Source: CAKZLS01 sp963771545 (lineage in GTDB: Bacteria; Pseudomonadota; Alphaproteobacteria; Rhodospirillales; Defluviicoccaceae). Taken from it: a stretch of 64,000 bases of DNA. The stretch lies in the NCBI GenBank assembly GCA_963771545.1, contig CAVYTX010000002.1, positions 1 through 64,000 on the forward strand, written 5' to 3'. How positions within the stretch are numbered: position 1 is the first letter of the stretch; every line of letters starts with the position of its first letter. A program made the translations under genes and the position numbers. Positions 11,547 through 20,663 of the stretch are shown piece after piece. The notes below the pieces were generated by a model. That model was not told where the DNA came from. It saw only the letters and a list, made by a program, of their open reading frames with translations, and did no database searches.

Positions 11547-11552
11547 TATAAT
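11547..11552 (+). promoter_or_regulatory. Possible -10 element upstream of the trehalose operon
   Basis: A perfect TATAAT lies about 140 bp before the first gene of the operon. No good -35 hexamer stands at the usual 16-18 bp spacing, so this is only a candidate. Confidence 0.25.
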
Positions 11553-11694
11553 GGCCGCGAGCGCGCAAGAACGCGCAATAAATTCAATGCACCGCCGGAG
11601 GGGGGTCGGTATCTCCGGGCAGCGGGCGGCAAGGGCGATTAGCCGCCGCGATTCGCTCTTCCCCCTTCGAGCAAGAGAGGGATGGTGAACGCGA

Positions 11695-12453
11695 ATGACC
11701 CGTTTACAGAAAGACCAAGATATCGATCCGCACAAATACGACGCGTGGTTGTTCGACCTCGACGGTGTCATCACCGACACCGCGAGCGTCCATTCCAACG
11801 CCTGGAAGAAGATGTTCGACGAATATCTCAAGACGGTGGCGGACCGCGACAACGTTCCGTTCGAGCCGTTCGAGATTGATCCCGATTATTTCAAGCACGT
11901 GGACGGCCGGCCACGCTATGACGGAGTCGACACCTTCTTGCGGTCGCGGGGCATCGAGCTCGAATGGGGCGACCCCGAGGATGGTCCCGACAAGGAAACC
12001 GTCTGCGGACTCGGCAATCGCAAGAACGCCATGTTCAACGAGGTCCTCAGGGAGCAGGGCGCGGTGGTGTTTCAGACCTCGGTCGACCTCGTCCGCAAGA
12101 TCAAGGCCGAGGGCAAGCACGTGGCCGTGGTCACGTCGAGTAAGAATTGCGATGCCGTGCTCGAGGTCGCCGGTCTGACGGATTTGTTCGACAACAAGGT
12201 CGACGGCAATGTCGCCGCCGAGCACAACCTCAAGGGCAAGCCCGATCCCCACACCTACGAAGTGGCCGCGGTGTTCCTGGGCGCGCCCGCCGAACGGTGC
12301 GTCGTCATCGAGGACGCCATCTCCGGGGTACAGGCCGGGAAGGCCGGCGGCTTCGGACTGGTGATCGGCATCGCCCGCCACGACGAGCCCGCCGCGCTGC
12401 TGGAAAATGGCGCCGACATCGTCGTCAGCGACCTCGGCGAGCTCAATTATTAA
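11695..12453 (+). CDS. pgmB: Beta-phosphoglucomutase family HAD hydrolase
   Basis: A 252-residue HAD-superfamily protein with the nucleophile motif FDLDGVITDT (Asp21, Asp23), a long helical cap containing the RPRYDGVDTFL substrate loop, the VVTSSKN motif II, and KGKPDPHTY plus VIEDAISGVQAGKAGGFG as motifs III and IV. These are the hallmarks of beta-phosphoglucomutase, which interconverts beta-glucose 1-phosphate and glucose 6-phosphate. It is the first gene of a three-gene operon with a trehalose-phosphatase and a GH65 phosphorylase. GH65 enzymes release beta-glucose 1-phosphate, so this enzyme would feed that product into glycolysis. Confidence 0.85.
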   Translation: MTRLQKDQDIDPHKYDAWLFDLDGVITDTASVHSNAWKKMFDEYLKTVADRDNVPFEPFEIDPDYFKHVDGRPRYDGVDTFLRSRGIELEWGDPEDGPDKETVCGLGNRKNAMFNEVLREQGAVVFQTSVDLVRKIKAEGKHVAVVTSSKNCDAVLEVAGLTDLFDNKVDGNVAAEHNLKGKPDPHTYEVAAVFLGAPAERCVVIEDAISGVQAGKAGGFGLVIGIARHDEPAALLENGADIVVSDLGELNY

Positions 12454-12475
12454 ACCTAAAGAGGAGGACGCGGCG

Positions 12476-13294
12476 ATGACCACGAACATCGGCGATCTGC
12501 CGAACGCGCTCACCCACAAGGATGAATTGGACAAGCAGTTGGCGGGTAAGAAACTGGCGCTGTTCCTCGACTACGACGGAACCTTGACGCCCATCGTCGA
12601 CCGGCCCGAGGACGCCATCATCTCCGAAAGCATGCGCGAGGCCGTCAAGGGGCTGGCCGGACGGTGCTCGGTCTGTGTCGTCAGCGGACGCGATCGCCCG
12701 GTGGTGCAGGAGCTGATGGGGGTCGACAGCCTGATCGTCGCCGGCAGCCACGGCTTCGATATCTGGAGCCCCGACGGCCGCGCGATTAAGCGCGAAATGG
12801 GCGGCGAGTTCGGCGGCCTGCTGGAAGAGGCCAAGGCCCGGCTGCACGCCGTCATGGATCCCATCGAAGGCGCGCTTGTTGAACCCAAGAAGGCGTCCGT
12901 GGCCGCGCATTACCGGCTCGTCGCCGACGCGGAGCGCCACAAGGTCAAGGACGTGGTCGACGCCATCCTCGCCGACCACCCGGACAAGCTCAAGATAACG
13001 CCGGGCAAGATGGTGTTCGAGATCCAGCCGAAGATCGACTGGGACAAGGGCAAGGCGGTGTTGTATCTGCTCGAGGCGCTCGATCTCGACACGCCCGATG
13101 TCATGCCCATGTACATGGGCGACGACCACACCGACGAGCATGCCTTCGAGGCGCTGCACGGGCGGGGACTCGGCATTTTCGTCGGCCGCGCCGACGACCC
13201 CGAGGTTGGCAAACGCACCACCTACGCGGATTACATCCTCAATAGCATGGTGGAAGTGGAGCAGTTTCTGCATTCGCTGGCGCAACCGCACTGA
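12476..13294 (+). CDS. otsB: Trehalose-6-phosphate phosphatase
   Basis: A 272-residue HAD enzyme. The nucleophile motif FLDYDGTLTP (Asp32, Asp34), VVSGRDR, the family motif VAGSHGFDIWSP, and MYMGDDHTDEHAFEAL near the C-terminus match OtsB/trehalose-PPase. It would remove phosphate from trehalose 6-phosphate. The ATG at 12476 follows GAGGAGG; an earlier in-frame start at 12407 would lie inside the preceding gene. The gap to pgmB is 22 bp and to GH65 is 31 bp, so all three are probably co-transcribed. No trehalose-6-phosphate synthase (otsA) is in the window, so the source of substrate must lie elsewhere. Confidence 0.9.
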   Translation: MTTNIGDLPNALTHKDELDKQLAGKKLALFLDYDGTLTPIVDRPEDAIISESMREAVKGLAGRCSVCVVSGRDRPVVQELMGVDSLIVAGSHGFDIWSPDGRAIKREMGGEFGGLLEEAKARLHAVMDPIEGALVEPKKASVAAHYRLVADAERHKVKDVVDAILADHPDKLKITPGKMVFEIQPKIDWDKGKAVLYLLEALDLDTPDVMPMYMGDDHTDEHAFEALHGRGLGIFVGRADDPEVGKRTTYADYILNSMVEVEQFLHSLAQPH

Positions 13295-13325
13295 AAGAAA
13301 CGGAAAAAACAAGCGAGGAAACGTC

Positions 13326-15737
13326 ATGTCGACCTGGACGCTGGCTTACGATTCGTTCGTCCCCGAGGAAGAGGGATTGCGTGAAGCCCTGACCTCCACC
13401 GGCAACGGTTATTTCTGCGGCCGCGGCGCGGCCGAATGGGCCGACGCGATCATCGAACGTTCGGACGACCCGGGGCCGTACTACCCCGGCACTTACATGC
13501 ACGGCGGCTTCAACCGCCTGGCGACGATGATGGGCGGCCGGCCGGTGGTGAACGAGGATTTCGTCAACCTGCCCAACTGGCTGGTCATGAAGCTGCGCAT
13601 CGAGGGCGGCGAGCCGTTCAGCCTCGAGACCGTGGAGGTGCTGTCTTACGGCCACGAGTTCGATATTCGCAACTGCATGGTCAAACGCACAGTCCGCTTC
13701 CGCGACGCCGCCGGCCGGGAGACGACGCTGGCCAGCCGCCGGTTCGTCAGCATGGCGAAGATGCACGAGGCCGCTCTCGAGTGGACGATCACGCCGGAGA
13801 ACTGGTCGGGAAGGGTGGAGGTGATCTCGGGCCTGGACGGCCGAGTTCTCAATTGGGGCGTGGCCCGCTACCGCGAGTTGGAGAGCAATCACTTGACTCC
13901 GGTTTCCACCGGCGCGGTGGGCGACGAGGGAATCTCGCTTGTCGTGCAAATGAACCAGTCCCGCATCTACGTGGCCAACGCCGCCCGCACCCGCGTCTAT
14001 GGAGAGAACGAGGTCCTTGCCGTCGACCGCGGTCTGCACCAGGAGGATGGCTATATTGACCAGACTCTCGGCTTTGCCGTGGAGCAAAACGTGCCCACCC
14101 GGGTGGAGAAAATGGTGGCGTTCTACTCCTCGCGCGACAACGCGATCAGCGAGCCGCTGGTCAACGCGGAACTTGCCATGAGCCGTTTCGACAATTTCGA
14201 GCGCACCTTCACCCAGCATTCGCGGGCGTGGGATCACCTATGGGCGGCCTGCGACATCGAGGTTCCCAAGGATGACCGGGTGCAGACCATCGTCCGGTTG
14301 CACATCAACCATATCCTTCAGTGCTGCTCGCCCAACACGGTGGATCTCGATGCCGGCGTGCCGGCGCGCGGTCTCAACGGCGAGAGCTATCGCGGGCACA
14401 TCTTCTGGGACGAGCTCTACATCTTTCCGTTCATCAACTCGCGGCTCCCGGAAATCACCCGGTCTTTGCTGATGTACCGGTTCCGGCGGCTGGACGAGGC
14501 CCGCGCCCTGGCCAAGGAGGCCGGTTACAAGGGTGCCATGTTCCCATGGCAAAGCGGCAGCGACGGCACCGAGGAAACGCAGGTGGTGCACCTCAATCCC
14601 AAGTCGGGCAGTTGGGATCCGGATTTCAGCCACAATCAGCGGCACGTGAACGCCGCGATCTTTTATAACATCTGGCAATACTATCAGATGACCGGCGACG
14701 ACGGCTTTCTTTCGGCCTACGGCGGCGAGATGCTGCTGGAAATCGCCCGGTTTTGGGCCAGTATCGCCCACCACAACCCCGAGCGGGACCGTTACGAAAT
14801 CCACGGCGTCATGGGACCGGACGAGTTCCACGAGTTGGTCCATGGCTCGGATGAGCACGGCCTTCCCAACAACGCCTACACCAACCTGATGGTCGCGTGG
14901 ATTTGCGAGGTCGCGCAGGAAGTCCTGAGCGTGCTTCCGGAGTCGCGCCGCGATACGTTGCGCGAGACACTCGACATTACCGACGACGAGGTGCGGCTAT
15001 GGTCGGACATGTCCCACAAGATGTTCGTGCCGTTCCATGGCGACGGGCTGATCACTCAGTTCGAGGGGTATGAAAACCTGGAGGAACTGGATTGGGACGC
15101 GTACCGCAAGAAGTACGACAACATCCATCGCATGGACCGCATTCTCAAGGCCGAGGGCGACACGCCCGACAAGTACATGGTGGCCAAGCAGGCCGACACG
15201 CTGATGCTTTGGTATCTGCATTCCGAGGCCGAGTTGAAGCGCATGTTCGGCCGGCTAGGCTACGAATACGCGGACGACACCGCGCGCAAGAACATAGACT
15301 ACTACTACGGCCGGTGTTCGCATGGCTCCACGCTGAGCCTCATCGTCCACGCCGACATCGAGGCCAATCTCCATCCCAAGGCCTCCTGGGACATGTTCAT
15401 ACGGGCGCTGGAGAGCGACGTCGCCGATATTCAGGGCGGCACCACCCTCGAAGGTATCCACATGGGCGTGATGGCCGGCACCCTCGACCTGATCCAGCGG
15501 GGCTACATGGGCGTCGAGATCCGGAAGGGGGCTCTGACCTTCAATCCCAAGCTTACCGACAAGCTCGACGGGATCTCCTATACGATGCTGTTCCGCGGCA
15601 CGCCCATCCGGGTCAAGCTTTCCGGTGGCGAGTTGACCGTCACGCCCATGCCGGGCGGCGCGGACACCGTCAAGGTCGGACTGCGCGACACCATCGCCGA
15701 GGTCAAGGCCGGCGAGAGCAAGACGTTCAAACTTTGA
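13326..15737 (+). CDS. Glycoside hydrolase family 65 (trehalose/kojibiose/maltose phosphorylase type)
   Basis: An 803-residue protein with the three GH65 parts: an N-terminal beta-sandwich starting MSTWTLAYDSFVPEEEG, the (alpha/alpha)6 catalytic barrel, and a short C-terminal beta domain. The general acid lies in HGVMGPDEFHE (Glu500), and phosphate-site sequences such as RCSHGSTLSL and GTTLEGIHMGVMAGTLDL are present. GH65 enzymes cleave alpha-glucosides with phosphate to beta-glucose 1-phosphate. With OtsB and beta-PGM beside it, trehalose phosphorylase is the likeliest activity; kojibiose or maltose phosphorylase cannot be excluded from sequence. The ATG at 13326 was chosen over an upstream frame that overlaps otsB; GAGG lies 8 bp before it. 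Confidence 0.9.
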   Translation: MSTWTLAYDSFVPEEEGLREALTSTGNGYFCGRGAAEWADAIIERSDDPGPYYPGTYMHGGFNRLATMMGGRPVVNEDFVNLPNWLVMKLRIEGGEPFSLETVEVLSYGHEFDIRNCMVKRTVRFRDAAGRETTLASRRFVSMAKMHEAALEWTITPENWSGRVEVISGLDGRVLNWGVARYRELESNHLTPVSTGAVGDEGISLVVQMNQSRIYVANAARTRVYGENEVLAVDRGLHQEDGYIDQTLGFAVEQNVPTRVEKMVAFYSSRDNAISEPLVNAELAMSRFDNFERTFTQHSRAWDHLWAACDIEVPKDDRVQTIVRLHINHILQCCSPNTVDLDAGVPARGLNGESYRGHIFWDELYIFPFINSRLPEITRSLLMYRFRRLDEARALAKEAGYKGAMFPWQSGSDGTEETQVVHLNPKSGSWDPDFSHNQRHVNAAIFYNIWQYYQMTGDDGFLSAYGGEMLLEIARFWASIAHHNPERDRYEIHGVMGPDEFHELVHGSDEHGLPNNAYTNLMVAWICEVAQEVLSVLPESRRDTLRETLDITDDEVRLWSDMSHKMFVPFHGDGLITQFEGYENLEELDWDAYRKKYDNIHRMDRILKAEGDTPDKYMVAKQADTLMLWYLHSEAELKRMFGRLGYEYADDTARKNIDYYYGRCSHGSTLSLIVHADIEANLHPKASWDMFIRALESDVADIQGGTTLEGIHMGVMAGTLDLIQRGYMGVEIRKGALTFNPKLTDKLDGISYTMLFRGTPIRVKLSGGELTVTPMPGGADTVKVGLRDTIAEVKAGESKTFKL

Positions 15738-15764
15738 CAAACCCTACCTTCGGATTTCCCGGCG

Positions 15765-15799
15765 ACCGCCCCGTTTGAGTGACGGGGCGGTTTTCGTTT
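15765..15799 (+). terminator. Intrinsic terminator of the trehalose operon
   Basis: A perfect 10-bp stem ACCGCCCCGT/ACGGGGCGGT with a 7-base loop is followed by TTTTCGTTT, 28 bp after the GH65 stop codon. Confidence 0.9.
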
Positions 15800-15889
15800 C
15801 ACCGCGGTGGCCCATGATATGACTATGAGCCATTGCCGATGATCATTGGTATAAGTCCTTAGGGATCGTATCGCTTCGTCCGATAAGGC

Positions 15890-17659
15890 GTGGGGGAGCA
15901 GGGGTCGTTCTTGACAGACAACATCGGCATTCCTTTTCTCCGTGAAACCGTCATCTTTCTGGTGGCTTCCGGAATTGTGGTGCCCGTCTTCCGCCGGCTT
16001 CGCGCGAGTCCGGTGCTTGGCTACCTTGTCATTGGCGGACTGATCGGCCCCTACGGTTTGGGGCTTTTCGCCGATGATCTCGGCTGGCTGTCCTATGTCG
16101 TTATCGCCAATGTCGAGGGCATACGGCCTCTCGCCAAGCTCGGCGTCATCTTTCTTCTGTTCACCATCGGCCTGGAGCTGTCATTCGAGCGCCTCTGGGG
16201 GATGCGGAACCTCGTGTTCGGGCTGGGGACGCTGCAGGTCGCCGTCAGCGCGCTGGCGATCGGCGCGGTCGCCTGGGGCTGGGGCCATTCGTTGGAGGCC
16301 TCCGTCATCCTCGGCATGTGCCTCGCGCTGTCGTCGACGGCGATCGTCATGCAGCTTCTCATGGAGTGGCGGCGGCTCGGGACGCCGCTCGGACGCTCGA
16401 GCTTCGCGATCCTGCTCTTCCAGGACCTTGCCGTCGTGCCCGTTCTGTTTCTGCTCGGCGTTTATGGCGCCACGGCCCAGGCCGGCGGAACCTTCGTGTG
16501 GTTCGGCCTTGTGCTCGCGCTCGCGCAGGCCGCCGCCGTGATTGCCGCCATCGCCGTGGCGGGGCGCATCGTCTTCCGGCCCCTGTTTCGGCTGGTGGCT
16601 CATACGGAAACCCGCGAGATGTTCGTGGCGGCGATCCTTCTTGTGGTGATCTGCGCCTCCGCGCTGACCGGTGCCGTCGGTCTTTCTCCGGAACTTGGCG
16701 CTTTTCTCGCCGGCCTGTTGCTCGCCGGCTCGGAATACAGCCACGAGATCGAGGTCGACATCGAACCCTTCAAGGGGCTCCTCCTCGGACTTTTCTTCAT
16801 GACGGTCGGCATGGGCATCGACTTTAGCGTCATTGCCGGTCAAGCGTTCTGGATCGCCGCGTCCGTCGTCGGACTGTTCGCGGTCAAGGCGACGATAACC
16901 AGCGGAATTTGCCTCGCGTTCGGGTTGCCGAGGCACGTTGCGCTCGAGGCCGGACTTCTGCTTGGACAGGCGGGCGAGTTCGCGTTCGTCGTGGTCGGTC
17001 TCGCCATGAGCCTGGATGTCATGCCCCGGGACACGGGACAGTTCATGTTGATCGTCGCCAGCCTCAGCATGCTGGTCACTCCCCTTGTCGCCGCCACCGG
17101 CCAACGCGTGGGCGCCGTTATCGAGGATGCCGAGGAAACAAGGCGGCACGGCCAAGGTTCGGGCGCGACGCAAACGATGGAGCATCACGTGATCATCGCG
17201 GGCTTCGGCCGGGTCGGGCAGATGCTGGGACGCATTCTGAGCCGCGAGGGCGTTCCCTTTCTGGCGCTCGACATGAACGCGCGGGCCATCGGCAAACACC
17301 GCCGCGAGGGGCTTGCGGTGTTCTACGGCGATGCCTCAAGGGTCGAAATATTGAGGCGCAACCGCGCCGAGGCGGCCAACGCCCTGGTGGTCACCATGGA
17401 CAACTGGGAAGCGTCCGAGCGCTTGGTGGGCAACGCGCGGCGCCAATGGCCCGACCTTCCCATCTACGCGCGCGCGCGCGACCAGGATCACGCCAAGCGG
17501 TTGTTGTCGCTCGGCGCGACCGAAGCCATTCCCGAGACCCTGGAGGGAAGCCTCAAGCTCGGCTTGAGCGTGCTTTACGGGATCGGCATGCCGGAAGAGA
17601 TATCCCTGGAACTGATCGACATCGAGCGCCAGGCGGCCACGGAAGAGCTTCGCGGCTAA
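15890..17659 (+). CDS. Kef-type monovalent cation:proton antiporter with RCK domain
   Basis: Up to 589 residues. The first roughly 380 residues are a membrane domain of about 12 helices in the Na+/H+ exchanger fold (VLGYLVIGGLIGPYGLG; SSTAIVMQLL; LLFQDLAVVPVLFLLG), matching CPA2/KefB-KefC proteins. After that comes an RCK/TrkA-N domain (HHVIIAGFGRVGQMLGRIL, then LDMN and YGDASR), which binds nucleotide and gates the channel. The tail lacks a clear TrkA-C domain. It likely exports K+ in exchange for protons. The longest frame starts with GTG at 15890; a TTG at 15911 has a better placed AGGGG, so the first seven residues are uncertain. trkH further right is the matching type of uptake subunit. 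Confidence 0.85.
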   Translation: MGEQGSFLTDNIGIPFLRETVIFLVASGIVVPVFRRLRASPVLGYLVIGGLIGPYGLGLFADDLGWLSYVVIANVEGIRPLAKLGVIFLLFTIGLELSFERLWGMRNLVFGLGTLQVAVSALAIGAVAWGWGHSLEASVILGMCLALSSTAIVMQLLMEWRRLGTPLGRSSFAILLFQDLAVVPVLFLLGVYGATAQAGGTFVWFGLVLALAQAAAVIAAIAVAGRIVFRPLFRLVAHTETREMFVAAILLVVICASALTGAVGLSPELGAFLAGLLLAGSEYSHEIEVDIEPFKGLLLGLFFMTVGMGIDFSVIAGQAFWIAASVVGLFAVKATITSGICLAFGLPRHVALEAGLLLGQAGEFAFVVVGLAMSLDVMPRDTGQFMLIVASLSMLVTPLVAATGQRVGAVIEDAEETRRHGQGSGATQTMEHHVIIAGFGRVGQMLGRILSREGVPFLALDMNARAIGKHRREGLAVFYGDASRVEILRRNRAEAANALVVTMDNWEASERLVGNARRQWPDLPIYARARDQDHAKRLLSLGATEAIPETLEGSLKLGLSVLYGIGMPEEISLELIDIERQAATEELRG

Positions 17660-17876
17660 CCGGGAGTCGCTCACGGCCCCGCACGAGAAGCGCGCGGAGT
17701 TTGTAGAAACATCCGCCAGCCCCGGTTTTGGTTCGCTTGTTTCCTGGGGGCGATATGGTCTCTTAATGTTAATGGCCGAAAGACGCCTTCGCCGGTATCG
17801 CAGAAACCCCCATTTCTGAAGACCAATGATCGCGATCGGAAATTTTCCCGCCAGATGTGACTGGCCTACTGATGAT

Positions 17877-18451
17877 TAGAAGTACCAGATCAGAGCAAAT
17901 GACGGTCCAAGGCTGTCGTACTCCGATTGTGCGCCGTCCACGCGCGCCGGTGCGGTCCAGTAATAGCGACCGCCGACGTCAAGGCTTAGATCGGTCGTTG
18001 CCTTAAACCGGACGCCCGCGCCACCGATCAAGATAAACGTCGGCTCGGACGCACCGAACGCGGTGATAATGCCGGGTCCGACGCCGCCGCCGCCATAGAG
18101 GGACCATTGATCGCTCAGCTCGTATTCCGGCCACAAGTTCACCGTTGCGCCTGCGAGCCAGAAAACCCGTCCGTCGGCGGTGGCTTCCCGCTTGTCATTC
18201 CGTCCATGTAGGGGAACACATTGGCCGATCAATTGGCCTTCGGCGTTGACGCGCCATCGATCCGTCAAGCCGAAACGGTAACCGATGCCCGCTTCGAGGC
18301 TGGCGCCGGGTTCATCGCCGAATTCGACCTCGTCTTGATAGGAACGGTCGAATGAAAAGACGGCACCCCCCCTCAGTAACGCCTACCAATCCCCCGCAAG
18401 GGCGGTCGTCGGCAGGAGGATGGATACTATCAAGCAGACTAGTTTGGCCAT
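17877..18451 (-). pseudogene. Small outer-membrane beta-barrel protein with two apparent frameshifts
   Basis: Reading leftward from an ATG at 18451 (GGGGGG just upstream) gives a clear signal peptide (MAKLVCLIVSILLPTTALA) and GDW. After one shift it reads GVTEGG (about 18395), and after a second shift at a run of seven C's (about 18368) AVFSFDRSYQDEVEFG, GIGYRFGLTDRWRV and on to a C-terminal phenylalanine (FALIWYF), the usual mark for outer-membrane insertion. Alternating hydrophobic strands with GGGGVGPG and GGRYYW fit an OmpA/OMP_b-brl type 8-strand barrel. Both shifts lie at G/C homopolymers, so base-calling error is a strong alternative to real inactivation. Ligand unknown. Confidence 0.6.
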
Positions 18452-18887
18452 TTGCCCCCCAACAGCCCATCAATTGCGCATTTTTAGGGAATTCATAAAA
18501 GCTTAGCATGAGCCGCCGGATGTCTGTAAGGCTCTTCGATGCGGTCAGCCGAGTACCCAAAAGTGCGGAGAAAGGGGACGCTGCCCTTTTCGTGCTTTTT
18601 CGTTTCGCGTGGGAAAGCCACGATTTGCCTCGGGTTTGGGATAGGGCCGTTTTCTCTCCAGCAGCGGACTCTGACGGATTGTCGCTGATACGCTAAGGAT
18701 TGACCCGTTGCTGTCCTCAAGTTGAACATGTGCTATATAGAATAAGGGCGCCAGCGGATTGCGAACGGCACGCTGCAAACCGGGGCCGGCGCCGGCAAGC
18801 CGCCAGGGAATGCACCTGCGGCGGATGGAGGGCTGAGGACTATGTTCGTGCGCTTATACAGACTGCATAAACATCGTTAGGCGTCTC
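18452..18887. other. Intergenic region at the edge of an accessory stretch
   Basis: About 435 bp with short open frames on both strands, none with a convincing ribosome binding site or protein-like sequence. No terminator, tRNA or repeat was recognised. It precedes a run of sporadic genes and an insertion sequence. Confidence 0.35.
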
Positions 18888-19436
18888 GTGCCCGCGCTCT
18901 CCGCCCAGTTGACCACCGAGTTCTGCAAGCTCTGCGACTGGGCTTTCCAATGCTGGTTGAACCACCGCCATCTATTCGATGAGAATCCGCGGGCTGACGA
19001 ACTCAGGCAGTCGAAGGCGGGTTACGCATTCGATCGTCTGAGCATCATCAGCCAAGAGTACTCGCTCCTTCAGGTCACCAAGCTCCACGATAAGGCTGTC
19101 GTCGCGGGAAATGTAACCCTTGGGATCGAGTACGTAACGAAATACGGCGGATGGGACCCCGCTGTACAGGCAAAGCTGAAAGGACTTGCTGATCGGTTGA
19201 ATGACTTCGCCAAGAACCTGCGTGCAGTTCGAAATTGCTTACTTTCACACAATGATCTTGCCGCTGTCTTAAGCGGCGCACCGCTTGGCAGCTTTACGAA
19301 GGGCGAAGACAACAACTACTTCACGACGCTGCAGGAATTTGTCGATGTCGTTCATGACCAGGTCATCGGAGGGCCGTACCCCTTTAACAATCTTGTTAAG
19401 ACTGACGTCAGGGACTTCTTATCCATGCTCGGGTGA
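18888..19436 (+). CDS. HEPN-fold protein resembling AbiU2
   Basis: A 182-residue all-helical protein with a GTG start. It contains RNCLLSH at residues 115-121, which fits the HEPN signature RN-x4-H/Rx4-6H, followed by ND. The earlier stretch (helix with RLSIISQEYSLLQVTKLHDK) resembles the AbiU2-like family, whose members occur in phage-defence and toxin-antitoxin settings and often act as RNases. The assignment rests on motif and overall pattern only. It sits 106 bp before an HNH-type gene in the same direction, within a region of low gene conservation and next to an IS66 element, which fits a small defence or mobile module. No obvious antitoxin (MNT-type) gene is adjacent. Confidence 0.5.
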   Translation: MPALSAQLTTEFCKLCDWAFQCWLNHRHLFDENPRADELRQSKAGYAFDRLSIISQEYSLLQVTKLHDKAVVAGNVTLGIEYVTKYGGWDPAVQAKLKGLADRLNDFAKNLRAVRNCLLSHNDLAAVLSGAPLGSFTKGEDNNYFTTLQEFVDVVHDQVIGGPYPFNNLVKTDVRDFLSMLG

Positions 19437-19542
19437 GAGAGACGCCTACGGGTTCCGGGGACACCTACGGGTTCCGATCGCGGTAGGGACGCGGGTTACC
19501 CCGCGCCCCCCGCACAGATCCCGGCATTGTTAGCCAGAAGCG

Positions 19543-20236
19543 ATGAACAGTACCTGCTTTGCTTGCGAAAGGCCGGCGACAACGCGCGAGCACGTCCCGC
19601 CACAGTGTCTGTTCCCGGAATCCAAAGACACTGTCGGCAACCAAGATCTCCGGCGAAACCTCATCACCGTGCCAGCGTGCCGAGATCACAACCTGGCCAA
19701 GTCGCGTGACGACGAGTACTTCCTGTGGGTCTTGAGCACAAACCTGCCTGCGAACTCTATCGCGAGGAAGCAGGTGGAAACGAAGCTCACGCGAGCTCTC
19801 CGTCGGCAGCCAAAGCTCGGTGAGTCTATTTTCAGCGATACCAAGGATGTGACCATCGTTGAGAGTCGACTCAGGAAGAGAGCACGAGGCCGTCGAGGTT
19901 TCGCTGGACGGCGTCCGGTTTCAGAGAGTCCTCCGCCTAATTGCCCGTGGGCTCTTCTACCACCATTTTGGAGAGCCTTGGCTCGGTGCCCTACGCGTTC
20001 ATGCAGACTTCGTGGACTTCCCCGATGCCGCTGATCATGACGACATCAGTGCCAACCGGATCGCCCTGTTCGACTGCGCCGAGAAGCTCTTCGCGGCGGA
20101 TCGCATGCATGGCGAAAACCCGGGTGTGTTTTGGTACAGGGTCCATGAGCCCGGGGGCCAGTGCCGATGCCTGATGCGTCTAGCTTTCTACGGTGACTGC
20201 ACCGCAACCGCACTCTTCGGTGGAGGCTCTGGCTAA
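19543..20236 (+). pseudogene. HNH-type treble-clef protein with one frameshift
   Basis: Starts MNSTCFACERPATTREHVPPQCLFPE, then NLITVPACRDHNLAKSRDDEY. The CxxC plus CxxHN spacing with EHVPP is the treble-clef zinc and HNH active-site pattern seen in HNH endonucleases. The frame continues to DVTIVE and breaks near 19858; a second frame (RVDSGREHEAVEVSLDGV, then LIARGLFYHHFGEPW) carries on to 20236 and looks like the true C-terminal half. The full protein would be about 230 residues. Target unknown. Its place after the HEPN gene suggests a two-gene defence-like unit, but this is inference. Confidence 0.55.
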
Positions 20237-20399
20237 CCCGCCGCAGGAGCGGACGCACGCAAAACCGCGCGCAACTCAGCGGCAGGCCGTTCGACAGCGA
20301 TTCATGGCGGATCATCACAAGGAGAGAATGCCGAACAAAGCCCTGCGGGCAAAAAAGCAAGAACGCGGACGGCCACACTTTGCGACCGACGGTAGACGT

Positions 20400-20663
20400 T
20401 TATCTTGCGAGCCTTGGCGAACGTAATTTCAAGAGCACCCGGTTGGCGAGGTGAGCGATAAGCTGGCGGTCCGCCTCTGGATTCGACAACTCGCGGCACT
20501 TCCGGAGTTGGCTACACTTCCCCCTGCCGAACCAGGGCCAGCCCTCCAAGTCGCCAGCCTCTAGCAATTCGCCATGACGCTTGGCCGCGTGCATCGGTGC
20601 TTCGTCGCCATGCTGCTTAATGAGTAGGTTGGCCGTCCGGTAGATGTCTAGGCTCCTCGGCAC
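20400..20663 (-). CDS. Small conserved-looking hypothetical protein
   Basis: An 87-residue frame with a GTG start. Its first half (DIYRTANLLIKQHGDEAPMHAA, then KRHGELLEAGDLEG) has the pattern of a widespread family of about 60-residue proteins of unknown function in Alphaproteobacteria (YR-AN-LI-HG-A, then GD--G). The C-terminal half after GDLEGWPW does not fit that pattern and may reflect a frameshift. No function can be assigned. Confidence 0.4.
   Translation of the reverse strand: MPRSLDIYRTANLLIKQHGDEAPMHAAKRHGELLEAGDLEGWPWFGRGKCSQLRKCRELSNPEADRQLIAHLANRVLLKLRSPRLAR

Noticed and set aside
15841..15856. CATTGGTATAAGT here and again near 23694, resembling the end of the palindromic element
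   Set aside because: Only about 10 bases match the terminal arm and no internal hairpins are present, so a remnant cannot be supported.
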